NCBI RefSeq assembly: GCF_036226765.1
Contig: NZ_CP109017.1
Location: forward strand, 5,643,001-5,707,000
Direction of reading: 5' to 3'
Source of the DNA: Streptomyces sp. NBC_00670
GTDB lineage: Bacteria; Actinomycetota; Actinomycetes; Streptomycetales; Streptomycetaceae
DNA: 64,000 nucleotides
The notes under the pieces are model-generated. The model saw only the letters and a list, made by a program, of their open reading frames with translations. It was not told where the DNA came from and did no database searches. The position numbers and the translations under genes are program-made. Below are positions 25,645-34,025 of this stretch, piece after piece; positions within the stretch are counted from its first letter, which is position 1; every line of letters begins with the position of its first letter.

Positions 25645-25833
25645 TTTCGCCCGTCCGGACCTGGGCCGGACCCGGGTGCGGTGCGGCGCTCGCGGCCGCC
25701 CGTACCCGTCCGGGGGAAATCCGGCGCACCGGGAACCGCGGCCGTCTCCCGGCCGTTCGACCGGGCGAGCGCGGGTGGGAATCGGGTGAGAATGCCGGGC
25801 ACGCCGGCACAGGGGGAAAGCGGGGGAGGGCTC

Positions 25834-26550
25834 ATGAGCGTGGTCGTCACCGGGGCCGAGAAGGACACCGGAACCGAGACGATGGTGCGCGTCGAGCAGG
25901 TGCACAAGTCGTACGGCACCGGCGCCGCCGCCGTGCACGCGCTGCGCGGCGTCTCCCTCGACGTGCCCAGGGGCGAACTCGTCGCCCTCAAGGGCCGCTC
26001 CGGATCCGGCAAGACCACCCTGCTCAATCTCATCGGCGGGCTCGACGAACCGGACGCGGGGCGCATCACCGTCGCCGGGCTCGGCCTCGGCGACCTCGGC
26101 GAGGAGGGGCTGCTCGCCCTGCGGCGGGACCGGATCGGCTTCGTCTTCCAGACCTTCGGCCTGATACCCATCCTCACCGCCGCCGAGAACGTCGGCGTGC
26201 CGTTGCGGCTGCGCCGGGCCGGCCGGCGGGAGCGGGAGGAGCGGGTGGCGCTGCTGCTGTCGCTCGTCGGGCTCGCCGACCACGCGGAGCAGCGGCCCGG
26301 GGAGCTGTCCGGAGGGCAGCAGCAGCGGGTGGCCATCGCGCGGGCGCTGGCCAACAGCCCGTCGCTGCTCATAGCCGACGAGCCGACGGGACAGCTCGAC
26401 GCCGAGACGGGGCTCGCGGTGATGGAGTTGCTGCGGGCGGTGGTGCGCAGCGAGGGCGTCACGGCCGTGGTGGCCACGCACGACGCGACGCTGCTGGGGC
26501 TGGCCGACCGGGTGCTGGAGCTGAGCGACGGCGAACTGACCGAGGCCTGA
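25834..26550 (+). CDS. ABC transporter ATP-binding protein (MacB/LolD-like), orphan
   Basis: The 238-residue ATPase shows Walker A GRSGSGKTT, Q-loop FQTFGLIP, signature LSGGQQQR, Walker B LLIADEPTGQLD and the H-loop in ATHD. The sequence is typical of the subfamily serving FtsX/MacB-type permeases. A GGGGGAGGG site precedes ATG 25834. No permease gene adjoins it, so its membrane partner is encoded elsewhere or the ATPase has a non-transport role. It is preceded by a terminator and followed by 167 bp before kdpD, so it is probably monocistronic. Confidence 0.88.
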   Translation: MSVVVTGAEKDTGTETMVRVEQVHKSYGTGAAAVHALRGVSLDVPRGELVALKGRSGSGKTTLLNLIGGLDEPDAGRITVAGLGLGDLGEEGLLALRRDRIGFVFQTFGLIPILTAAENVGVPLRLRRAGRREREERVALLLSLVGLADHAEQRPGELSGGQQQRVAIARALANSPSLLIADEPTGQLDAETGLAVMELLRAVVRSEGVTAVVATHDATLLGLADRVLELSDGELTEA

Positions 26551-26651
26551 GCGCCCCGCGGGGAACCCGAAGGGCGTGCCGCCGCCGTCAGGGTTGCGTC
26601 AAGGACGTCGTGAACCGTGCCCACCACCCGTTTTGCCGGAATCATGAGCCG

Positions 26652-26657
26652 TAGGGT
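26652..26657 (+). promoter_or_regulatory. Candidate -10 box (TAGGGT) for kdpDE
   Basis: TAGGGT fits TANNNT and lies 60 nt before the kdpD ATG. No clear -35 is seen. Confidence 0.35.
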
Positions 26658-26717
26658 CGACGCTGCGCACGCGGTGACACATGGCGGCGCGGTGCGGCAC
26701 AGAAGGACGATGGGGCC

Positions 26718-29327
26718 ATGGGACGCGGCACACTACGGATCTATCTCGGGGCGGCACCGGGCGTCGGCAAGACCTACGCCATGCTCTGCGAGGCCCGCCG
26801 CCGGGTCGGACGCGGCACAGACTGCGTCGTCGGCTACGTCGAACACCACGGCCGCCCGCGCACCGAGGCGCTGCTGCGCGGCCTGGAGGAGGTGCCGCGC
26901 CGGGAGCTGGAGTACCGCGGCGGCGTCTTCACCGAGATGGACGTCGACGCCGTGCTGCAGCGCGCCCCCGCCGTCGCCATGGTCGACGAGCTCGCGCACA
27001 CCAACGTCCCCGGCTCGCGCAACGCCAAGCGCTGGCAGGACGTGGAGGAACTGCTGGCCGCCGGGATCGACGTCGTCTCCACCGTCAACATCCAGCACCT
27101 GGAATCACTCGGCGACGTCGTCGAGTCGATCACGGGGGTGCGGCAGCGGGAGACCGTCCCCGACGAGTTCGTGCGCCGCGCCGACCAGGTCGAGCTGGTC
27201 GACATGTCGCCCCAGGCGCTGCGCCGCCGCATGGCGCACGGCAACATCTACCAGCCGGACAAGGTCGACGCCGCCCTCTCGCACCACTTCCGCCCCGGCA
27301 ACCTCACCGCCCTGCGCGAGTTGGCCCTGCTGTGGGTCGCCGACCGGGTCGACGAATACCTCACCCAGTACCGCAGCGAGCACCGGGTCTCGACGATATG
27401 GGGCTCCCGGGAGCGGATCGTCGTCGGGCTGACCGGCGGACCCGAGGGCCGCACCCTGATCCGCCGGGCCGCGCGACTCGCCGAGAAGGGGGCCGGCGGC
27501 GAGGTGCTCGCCGTCTACGTCGCCCGCAGCGACGGGCTGACCTCCGCCTCGCCCAAGGAACTCGCGGTCCAGCGCACCCTCGTCGAGGATCTCGGCGGCA
27601 CCTTCCACCATGTGGTGGGCGACGACATCCCCGCCGCCCTGCTCGACTTCGCGCGCGGCGCCAACGCCACGCAGATCGTGCTCGGCTCCTCGCGCCGCAA
27701 GACCTGGCAGTACGTCCTCGGCCCCGGCGTGGGCACCACGGTGGCCCGCGACTGCGGGCCCGACCTGGACGTGCACATCGTCACCCACGACGAGGTCGCC
27801 AAGGGACGCGGACTGCCCGCCGCCCGCGGCGCCCGGCTCGGCCGTACCCGGATCATCGCGGGCTGGGCCACCGGCGTCGCCGGCCCGGTCGTCCTCGCCC
27901 TGCTGCTCAACACCGTCGACCTCGGCCTCGCCAACGACATGCTGCTGTTCCTGGCGCTGACGGTGGCCGCCGCCCTGCTCGGCGGGCTGCTCCCGGCGCT
28001 CGCCTCCGCGGCGCTCGGCTCGGTGCTCCTCAACTACTTCTACACACCCCCGCTGCACCGCTTCACCATCGCCGACCCCAAGAACATCGTCGCCATCCTG
28101 ATCTTCGTCGGGGTCGCCGTCGCGGTCGCCTCCGTCGTCGACCTCGCCGCCCGGCGCACCCACCAGGCGGCCCGGCTGCGCGCCGAGTCGGAGATACTCT
28201 CCTTCCTCGCGGGCAGCGTGCTGCGCGGGGAGACCAGCCTGGAGGCGCTCCTGGAGCGGGTCCGGGAGACCTTCGCCATGGAGTCGGCGGCGCTGCTGGA
28301 ACGCGCCGGGGGCGTGGCCCCGTGGACCTGCGCGGGCGCGGTGGGTCCCGGCACGCGCGTGGCGCGGCCCGAGGACGCCGACGTGGACGTGCCCGTCGGC
28401 GACCACATGGCGCTGGCGCTGTCCGGGCGGGTGCTGCCCGCCTCCGACCGCCGGGTGCTGGCCGCGTTCGCCGCGCAGGCCGCGGTCGTCCTGGACCGGC
28501 AGCGGCTGCGGCAGGCCGCCGAACAGGCCCGGACGCTGGCCGAGGGCAACCGCATCCGCACCGCGCTGCTCGCCGCCGTCAGCCACGACCTGCGCACCCC
28601 GCTCGCCGGGATCAAGGCGGCGGTCAGCTCGCTGCGCTCGGACGACGTGGCCTGGTCGGAGGAGGACCGGGCGGAGCTTCTGGAGGGCATCGAGGAGGGC
28701 GCCGACCGGCTCGACCACCTGGTGGGCAATCTGCTCGACATGTCCCGGCTGCAGACCGGCACCGTCACCCCGCTGATCCGCGAGATCGACGTGGACGAGG
28801 TGGTGCCGATGGCACTCGGCGGGGTCCCCGAGGACAGCGTGGAACTGGACGTCCCCGAGACGCTGCCCATGGTCGCCGTCGACCCCGGGCTCCTGGAGCG
28901 GTCGGTGGCCAACCTCGTCGAGAACGCGGTCAAGTACGGCCCGCCCGGGACACCGGTCCTCGTCGCCGCGAGCGCCCTGGCCGACCGGGTCGAGGTCCGC
29001 GTCGTCGACCGCGGACCCGGGGTGCCGGACGAGGCGAAGGAACGCATATTCGAGCCCTTCCAGCGCTACGGGGACGCCCCGCGCGGCTCCGGAGTCGGGC
29101 TCGGCCTCGCGGTGGCGCGCGGCTTCGCCGAGGCGATGGGCGGCACGCTGACCGCCGAGGACACCCCCGGCGGCGGACTGACGATGGTGCTGACCCTGCG
29201 CGCGGCCGGGCACGAGACGGAACCGTCGGAGGCCGTGGCCCTCGCCGCCACCGATCCCGCCGCCACCGGTCCCGCCCGGCCCGCCGGGTCCGGTCCGCTC
29301 GCCCTACCGGAGAGGCAGGCCTCATGA
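26718..29327 (+). CDS. kdpD: Sensor kinase KdpD-like
   Basis: The 869-residue protein has the full KdpD order. The N-terminal KdpD domain (1 to about 210) has Walker A GAAPGVGKTY and DELAHTN. A Usp-like domain follows (about 235-355), then a DUF4118 four-helix membrane region (about 385-490), a GAF-like region, HisKA with His623 (VSHDLRTPL), and HATPase (N box NLVENAVKYG, GVGLGLAVARG). KdpD senses K+ limitation or osmotic stress. The kdpE start overlaps its stop (ATGA). No kdpFABC pump genes are nearby, so the target operon must be elsewhere or differ. Confidence 0.92.
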   Translation: MGRGTLRIYLGAAPGVGKTYAMLCEARRRVGRGTDCVVGYVEHHGRPRTEALLRGLEEVPRRELEYRGGVFTEMDVDAVLQRAPAVAMVDELAHTNVPGSRNAKRWQDVEELLAAGIDVVSTVNIQHLESLGDVVESITGVRQRETVPDEFVRRADQVELVDMSPQALRRRMAHGNIYQPDKVDAALSHHFRPGNLTALRELALLWVADRVDEYLTQYRSEHRVSTIWGSRERIVVGLTGGPEGRTLIRRAARLAEKGAGGEVLAVYVARSDGLTSASPKELAVQRTLVEDLGGTFHHVVGDDIPAALLDFARGANATQIVLGSSRRKTWQYVLGPGVGTTVARDCGPDLDVHIVTHDEVAKGRGLPAARGARLGRTRIIAGWATGVAGPVVLALLLNTVDLGLANDMLLFLALTVAAALLGGLLPALASAALGSVLLNYFYTPPLHRFTIADPKNIVAILIFVGVAVAVASVVDLAARRTHQAARLRAESEILSFLAGSVLRGETSLEALLERVRETFAMESAALLERAGGVAPWTCAGAVGPGTRVARPEDADVDVPVGDHMALALSGRVLPASDRRVLAAFAAQAAVVLDRQRLRQAAEQARTLAEGNRIRTALLAAVSHDLRTPLAGIKAAVSSLRSDDVAWSEEDRAELLEGIEEGADRLDHLVGNLLDMSRLQTGTVTPLIREIDVDEVVPMALGGVPEDSVELDVPETLPMVAVDPGLLERSVANLVENAVKYGPPGTPVLVAASALADRVEVRVVDRGPGVPDEAKERIFEPFQRYGDAPRGSGVGLGLAVARGFAEAMGGTLTAEDTPGGGLTMVLTLRAAGHETEPSEAVALAATDPAATGPARPAGSGPLALPERQAS

Positions 29328-30007
29328 CGCGTGTGCTCGTGGTCGACGACGAGCCGGGGATCGTCCGCGCCCTCGTGATCAACCTCAAGGCGCGCGCCTA
29401 CGAGGTGGACGCGGCGCACGACGGCGCGACCGCCCTCCGGCTGGCCGCCGCACGCCGCCCCGACGTGATCGTCCTCGACCTGGGCCTGCCCGACATGGAC
29501 GGCGTCGAGGTCATCAAGGGGCTGCGCGGCTGGACGAGGGTGCCGATCCTGGTGCTCTCCGCCCGCCACTCCTCCGACGAGAAGGTCGGCGCGCTCGACG
29601 CCGGCGCCGACGACTACGTCACCAAGCCGTTCGGCATGGACGAACTGCTGGCCCGGCTGCGCGCCGCCGTACGCCGTGCGGAGCCGACCGGGGGCGGCGA
29701 GGACGACGTGGTCGTGGAGACCGAGGGGTTCACCGTCGACCTCGCCGCGAAGAAGGTCAACCGCGGCGGCCGGGACGTGCGCCTCACGCCCACCGAGTGG
29801 CACCTGCTGGAGGTGCTGGTGCGCAGCCCCGGCCGTCTGGTCGGCCAGAAGCAGCTGCTGCGGGAGGTGTGGGGGCCGTCGTACGGCACGGAGACGAACT
29901 ACCTGCGCGTGTACATGGCCCAGCTGCGCCGCAAACTGGAGACGGACCCCTCGCATCCGCGGCACTTCATTACCGAACCGGGGATGGGATACCGGTTCGA
30001 GAAGTAG
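29324..30007 (+). CDS. kdpE: Response regulator KdpE-like
   Basis: The 227-residue OmpR-family regulator has a receiver domain with phospho-acceptor Asp52 (VIVLDLGLPDMDG) and Lys in VTKPFG. The winged-helix DNA-binding domain (about 130-227) ends EPGMGYRFEK. Start and stop overlap with kdpD implies one translation unit. It is expected to receive phosphate from KdpD and activate K+ transport genes; that target is not in this window. Confidence 0.92.
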   Translation: MTRVLVVDDEPGIVRALVINLKARAYEVDAAHDGATALRLAAARRPDVIVLDLGLPDMDGVEVIKGLRGWTRVPILVLSARHSSDEKVGALDAGADDYVTKPFGMDELLARLRAAVRRAEPTGGGEDDVVVETEGFTVDLAAKKVNRGGRDVRLTPTEWHLLEVLVRSPGRLVGQKQLLREVWGPSYGTETNYLRVYMAQLRRKLETDPSHPRHFITEPGMGYRFEK

Positions 30008-30035
30008 CCCCTCCGTGGGTGTCGGCGGCCCCCGG

Positions 30036-30041
30036 TACGCT
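30036..30041 (+). promoter_or_regulatory. -10 box of leaderless promoter for OB-fold gene
   Basis: TACGCT ends 7 nt before ATG 30049 with no ribosome-binding site between. Confidence 0.65.
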
Positions 30042-30048
30042 TTCGGGT

Positions 30049-30447
30049 ATGAGTGCTGTTCCCCGTTCCGAGAAGCCGGTGGGCCGGTTCCGGCGCATGC
30101 TCGACCGGCTCTCCTCGTCCCAGGAGGACCTGGAGTCGGAGGAGCTGCGGGAGGACGCCGAGACCGCGGGCTGCACCCGCATCGGTGACTGCCAGGACCG
30201 ACAGCTGGTCACCGTTACTGGTACCTTGCGCACGGTCACGCTGCGCCCGCGGGCCGGCGTACCGGCCCTGGAGGCCGAGCTGTTCGACGGCTCCGCCGCG
30301 CTGGACGTGGTGTGGCTCGGCAGACGCTCCATCGTCGGGATCGAACCGGGGCGCAGACTGATCGCCTCGGGGCGGGTCTCGATGAGCCGGGGCCGCAGAG
30401 TGCTGTTCAACCCGAAATACGAACTGAGACCGCTCGGACGGGAGTAG
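30049..30447 (+). CDS. OB-fold nucleic-acid-binding domain protein
   Basis: The 132-residue protein starts MSAVPRSEKPVGRFRRMLDRL. An acidic helical N-terminus is followed by a single OB-fold (about 48-132) with CQDRQLVTVTGTLRTVTLRP and GRVSMSRGRRVLFNPKYELR, like the anticodon/RecG-type OB domains. No catalytic domain is attached. Nucleic-acid binding is inferred from the fold. The DUF3159 gene begins 3 bp after its stop, so the two form an operon. Confidence 0.85.
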   Translation: MSAVPRSEKPVGRFRRMLDRLSSSQEDLESEELREDAETAGCTRIGDCQDRQLVTVTGTLRTVTLRPRAGVPALEAELFDGSAALDVVWLGRRSIVGIEPGRRLIASGRVSMSRGRRVLFNPKYELRPLGRE

Positions 30448-30450
30448 CCG

Positions 30451-31170
30451 GTGACCTCACTCGAGAAGCCGACCGAAGACGACACCGCGCACGATTCGCG
30501 CGCGGTCACCGAGGCCGCGCTCTTCGAGGCGTTCGGCGGTGTCCGGGGCATGGTCGAGACGGTGCTGCCGGGGCTGCTCTTCGTCAGCATCTTCACGATC
30601 AACAAGAACCTGCACGTGTCGGCGATCGCCGCGCTCGTGGTGTCGCTGCTGCTGGTCGTGGTGCGGCTGGTCCGCCGGGACACGGTCAAGCACGCGTTCA
30701 GCGGGGTCTTCGGCGTCGCCTTCGGCGTCGTGTTCGCGATGATGACCGGCAACGCGAAGGACTTCTACCTGCCGGGCATGCTCTACACGCTCGGCCTGGC
30801 GCTCGCGTACATCGTGACGACGCTGGCGGGCGTGCCGCTGATCGGCCTGATGCTCGGGCCGGTCTTCAAGGAGAACCTCTCCTGGCGCACGCGCAACCCC
30901 GGCCGCAAGAAGGCGTACGCGAAGGCGAGCTGGGCGTGGGGCCTGATCCTGCTCGCCAAGTGCGCGATCCTCTTCCCGCTGTACTGGTGGGCGGACACGA
31001 CGCAGCTCGGCTGGGTCCTGATCGCCCTGAAGATCCCCCCGTTCCTGCTCGCGGTCTGGCTGACATGGGTCTTCCTGGCGAAGGCGCCCGCGCCGATCGA
31101 CGTCTTCGCGGAGATGGAGGCGGAGGAGAAGGCGGCGGAGGAGAGGGCGGCGGAGGAGAGCGCCTCATAA
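30451..31170 (+). CDS. DUF3159 family integral membrane protein
   Basis: The 239-residue protein from GTG 30451 has about five to six hydrophobic helices between residues 35 and 215 and a Glu/Ala-rich charged C-terminus (EMEAEEKAAEERAAEESAS). The family is actinobacterial and usually next to the OB-fold gene and TrkA genes, as here. That neighbourhood hints at a role in ion homeostasis, without proof. It ends just before the second copy of the intergenic repeat. Confidence 0.85.
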   Translation: MTSLEKPTEDDTAHDSRAVTEAALFEAFGGVRGMVETVLPGLLFVSIFTINKNLHVSAIAALVVSLLLVVVRLVRRDTVKHAFSGVFGVAFGVVFAMMTGNAKDFYLPGMLYTLGLALAYIVTTLAGVPLIGLMLGPVFKENLSWRTRNPGRKKAYAKASWAWGLILLAKCAILFPLYWWADTTQLGWVLIALKIPPFLLAVWLTWVFLAKAPAPIDVFAEMEAEEKAAEERAAEESAS

Positions 31171-31205
31171 CTCGGGGGCGCGTGTGCGTGGGCGACTGCC
31201 GGTGC

Positions 31206-31275
31206 GTCGTGGTTGCTCGCGCCCGCGCGGCGGAGCCGCAGATCGGCACAGCCCCGCGCCCCTGGGGGGCGCGGA
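31206..31275. repeat. Dispersed intergenic repeat, copy 2, with hairpin
   Basis: GTCGTGGTTGCTCGCGCCCG, then GCGGCGGAGCCGC and CACAGCCCCGCGCCCCT, ends in a GCGCCCC/GGGGCGC hairpin. The core is closely similar to copy 1 at 23679. Like copy 1 it sits between convergent genes (DUF3159 and trkA-type). This resembles a repeat common in Streptomyces intergenic regions. Confidence 0.75.
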
Positions 31276-31292
31276 GCGCCCCCCGCCCCCGC

Positions 31293-31970
31293 TCAGCCGA
31301 CCGCGTCCTCCCGCCGTACCGACAGCAGATCCTCCAGCTGCTCCTCCCGTGCCTGCGCCGCGACGAACAGCAGCTCGTCACCCACCTCCAGCGCGTCCTC
31401 CGGCGACGGCGTCAGCACCCGCGTCCCCCGGATGATCGTCACCAGCGACGTGTCCTCGGGCCACCGCACCTCGCCCACCTGCGTCCCCGCCAGCGCCGAC
31501 TCCGGCGGCAGCGTCAGCTCCACCAGGTTCGCGTCACCGTGGCTGAAGCGCAGCAGCCGTACGAGATCCCCGACGCTCACCGCCTCCTCCACCAGCGCGG
31601 ACATCAACCGCGGCGTGGACACGGCGACGTCGACGCCCCACGCCTCGTTGAACAGCCACTCGTTCTTCGGGTTGTTCACCCGGGCGACGACCCGCGGCAC
31701 CCCGTACTCCGTCTTCGCGAGCAGCGACACGACGAGGTTGACCTTGTCGTCGCCCGTCGCCGCGATGACGACGTTGCAGCGCTGCAGTGCGGCCTCGTCC
31801 AGCGACGTGATCTCGCACGCGTCGGCCAGCAGCCACTCCGCCTGCGGTACCCGCTCCACCGAGATCGCGGTCGGCGCCTTGTCGATCAGCAGTACCTCGT
31901 GGCCGTTCTCCAGCAGCTCGCCCGCGATCGAGCGGCCCACCGCACCGGCCCCGGCAATGGCGACCCTCAT
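31293..31970 (-). CDS. TrkA-type K+ channel/transport regulatory subunit (RCK_N-RCK_C), second of pair
   Basis: The 225-residue protein begins MRVAIAGAGAVGRSIAGELL, a Rossmann nucleotide-binding motif. The RCK_N (TrkA-N) domain spans about 1-125, and an RCK_C domain with VELTLPPESALAGTQVGEV spans about 140-220. Such proteins bind NAD(H) or ATP and gate K+ transporters. Its ATG overlaps the stop of the other trkA-type gene by one base (TGATG). The pair corresponds to the ceoB/ceoC arrangement of mycobacteria. The partner transporter is not certain; the nearby APC-type permease gene is a candidate. Confidence 0.9.
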   Translation of the reverse strand: MRVAIAGAGAVGRSIAGELLENGHEVLLIDKAPTAISVERVPQAEWLLADACEITSLDEAALQRCNVVIAATGDDKVNLVVSLLAKTEYGVPRVVARVNNPKNEWLFNEAWGVDVAVSTPRLMSALVEEAVSVGDLVRLLRFSHGDANLVELTLPPESALAGTQVGEVRWPEDTSLVTIIRGTRVLTPSPEDALEVGDELLFVAAQAREEQLEDLLSVRREDAVG

Positions 31971-32641
31971 CAGTGACCGGCCTCCTTCTCAGGGCCCTCG
32001 GCGAACGTCGCCTCGACCTTCTCGACGTCGTCCGTGCGCATCATCACGTGCACCAGGTCGCCCTCCTGCAACACCGTCTGGGAGGAGGGCAGCATCGCCT
32101 CGCCCAGCCGGGTGAGGAACGCCACCCGGACCCCGGTCTCCTCCTGCAGCCGGCTGATCTTCTCGCCCACCCAGGCCGGGGAGGCGTGCACCTCGGCGAG
32201 CTGCACCCCGCCGGTGGGGTCCCGCCACAGCGGCTCGGCGCCCGAGGGCAGCAGCCGGCGCAGCATCTGGTCGGCGGTCCAGCGCACGGTCGCCACGGTC
32301 GGGATGCCGAGCCGCTGGTAGACCTCGGCGCGCCGGGGATCGTAGATCCGCGCCGCCACGTTCTCGATGCCGAACATCTCGCGCGCCACCCGGGCGGCGA
32401 TGATGTTGGAGTTGTCGCCGCTGGAGACCGCGGCGAAGGCGCCCGCCTCCTCGATGCCCGCCTCGCGCAGGGTGTCCTGGTCGAAGCCGACCCCGGTGAC
32501 GCGCCGGCCACCGAACCCGGAGCCGAGCCGGCGGAAGGCGGTGGGGTCCTGGTCGATCACGGCGACCGTGTGCCCCTGCTGCTCCAGGGTCTGGGCGAGA
32601 GCGGAACCCACTCTGCCGCAGCCCATGATCACGATGTGCAC
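31970..32641 (-). CDS. TrkA-type K+ channel/transport regulatory subunit, first of pair
   Basis: From GTG 32641 the protein (MHIVIMGCGRVGSALAQTLE...) is 223 residues. The N-terminal Rossmann domain has GCGRVGSA and an acidic residue ending beta-2 (AVIDQD). The C-terminal RCK_C-like domain begins near QLAEVHASPAWVGEKIS. No ribosome-binding site is visible before the GTG, so a leaderless transcript is possible. It is translationally coupled to the second TrkA-type gene and divergent from the acyltransferase (248 bp between starts). Confidence 0.9.
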   Translation of the reverse strand: MHIVIMGCGRVGSALAQTLEQQGHTVAVIDQDPTAFRRLGSGFGGRRVTGVGFDQDTLREAGIEEAGAFAAVSSGDNSNIIAARVAREMFGIENVAARIYDPRRAEVYQRLGIPTVATVRWTADQMLRRLLPSGAEPLWRDPTGGVQLAEVHASPAWVGEKISRLQEETGVRVAFLTRLGEAMLPSSQTVLQEGDLVHVMMRTDDVEKVEATFAEGPEKEAGH

Positions 32642-32889
32642 GGCCCTACACCACACTCCCCGCGGACCTCGCGGCCCGCGTACGCGTCCTGCTCATGGCT
32701 CTCTTTCGGCTCGCCGGGCAACAGTGGCGGCCCGGTGCGCGGGCCGCGGTGCACCATCATGCCGGGGGAACGCCGCGGCGGACTCCCCCGGGGAGCGGTC
32801 CGTCGCCCCGCGTCCAACGTAGCGGCAGCCCCGAGCCCGCCGCGCGCCACCACCCGCCCGACCCGACACCGACCCGAGAAGAGGCACGC

Positions 32890-33819
32890 GTGACTGGAGA
32901 CAATCCGTCCGGAGCCGCAGAGGAAGAGGCACGCACAGCGGCAGGCACCGATGCGGAGTCCGAGCCCTCGCTCACCGCCGAGCTGCTGCGCGAGTTCCTC
33001 GCCGCCGGCACCGACGCGCTGGCCCGGCTGACCTCCGACGACGGCGCCGTCGACGACTTCGGCTTCGACCCCGACCTCACCGACGAGCTGATCCTGCCCC
33101 TGCTCAGGCCGCTGTACGAGAAGTACTTCCGGGTCGACGTCGAGGGCCTGGAGCACGTCCCGGCCGAGGGCGGCGCGCTCGTCGTCGCCAACCACTCCGG
33201 CACGCTGCCGCTGGACGCGCTGATGCTCCAGGTCGCCCTGCGCGACCACCACCCCGCCCACCGCCGGCTGCGGCTGCTCGCCGCCGACCTCGCCTTCGAA
33301 CTGCCGCTCGTCCGCGACGTCGCCCGCAAGGCCGGCCACGTCCGCGCCTGCCGGGCCAACGCGCTGCGGCTGCTCGGCGCGGGTGACCTGGTCGGCGTCA
33401 TGCCCGAGGGCTACAAGGGCCTCGGCAAGCCGTACGAGGAGCGTTACCGGCTGCGCCGCTTCGGCCGGGGCGGCTTCGCCGCGGTGGCGCTGCGCTCGGG
33501 CCGCCCCATGGTGCCGTGCGCGATCGTCGGCGCCGAGGAGACGTACCCGATGATCGGCGAGTCCCGCACCCTCGCGCGCATGCTGAACCTGCCGTACTTC
33601 CCGATCACGCCCACGTTCCCGCTGCTCGGCGTGCTCGGCCTCGTCCCGCTGCCGAGCAAGTGGACCATCCGCTTCGGCGCGCCGATCACCGTGGACGACT
33701 TTCCCGCGGACGCCGCCGACGACCCGCGCACGGTCGAGAAGCTCGCCCGCGAGGTGAAGGACACCATCCAGCACTCCCTGAACGAGCTGCGCGCGGACCG
33801 GCAGTCGCCCTTCGGCTGA
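32890..33819 (+). CDS. Lysophospholipid acyltransferase family protein (PlsC-like)
   Basis: The 309-residue protein starts at GTG 32890 with an acidic disordered N-terminus (about 1-40). The acyltransferase domain covers about 85-290. Motif I is NHSGTLPLDA, where His and Asp are separated by six residues instead of the usual four of NHx4D. Motif III is PEGYKG. There is no clear membrane helix beyond hydrophobic patches. Family members acylate lysophosphatidic acid or related acceptors; the altered spacing puts this in a divergent subgroup whose substrate I cannot name. It is upstream of the APC transporter, separated by 206 bp. Confidence 0.83.
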   Translation: MTGDNPSGAAEEEARTAAGTDAESEPSLTAELLREFLAAGTDALARLTSDDGAVDDFGFDPDLTDELILPLLRPLYEKYFRVDVEGLEHVPAEGGALVVANHSGTLPLDALMLQVALRDHHPAHRRLRLLAADLAFELPLVRDVARKAGHVRACRANALRLLGAGDLVGVMPEGYKGLGKPYEERYRLRRFGRGGFAAVALRSGRPMVPCAIVGAEETYPMIGESRTLARMLNLPYFPITPTFPLLGVLGLVPLPSKWTIRFGAPITVDDFPADAADDPRTVEKLAREVKDTIQHSLNELRADRQSPFG

Positions 33820-34011
33820 GGCACGGGCGGCGGGCGGCGGCGGATCCCCGACCGGACCCGGGGCTGCCCGATTCCCCACCCCCCGGCAAGATTCCGTTAA
33901 GAATTCGGGACCGGCCGTGCCGGGTCCGGGCCCGTCTTCCTGCGGAAAACGGTGATCCGCCGCCCCTATCGCGCCGGGGGTGGCGGGTGGGCGCCCCCGT
34001 GTTCGAACCCT

Positions 34012-34017
34012 TAACAT
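34012..34017 (+). promoter_or_regulatory. -10 box of leaderless promoter for APC transporter gene
   Basis: TAACAT ends 8 nt before GTG 34026, with no ribosome-binding site. Confidence 0.6.
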
Positions 34018-34025
34018 CCCCTGTT

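Noticed and set aside
23647..26481. Long open frame (944 codons) on the minus strand
   Set aside because: It runs antisense to dut, the DUF3710 gene and the ABC ATPase gene, all well-supported families. Its product is Arg/Pro/Gly-rich with no domain, as expected of shadow frames in high-GC DNA.
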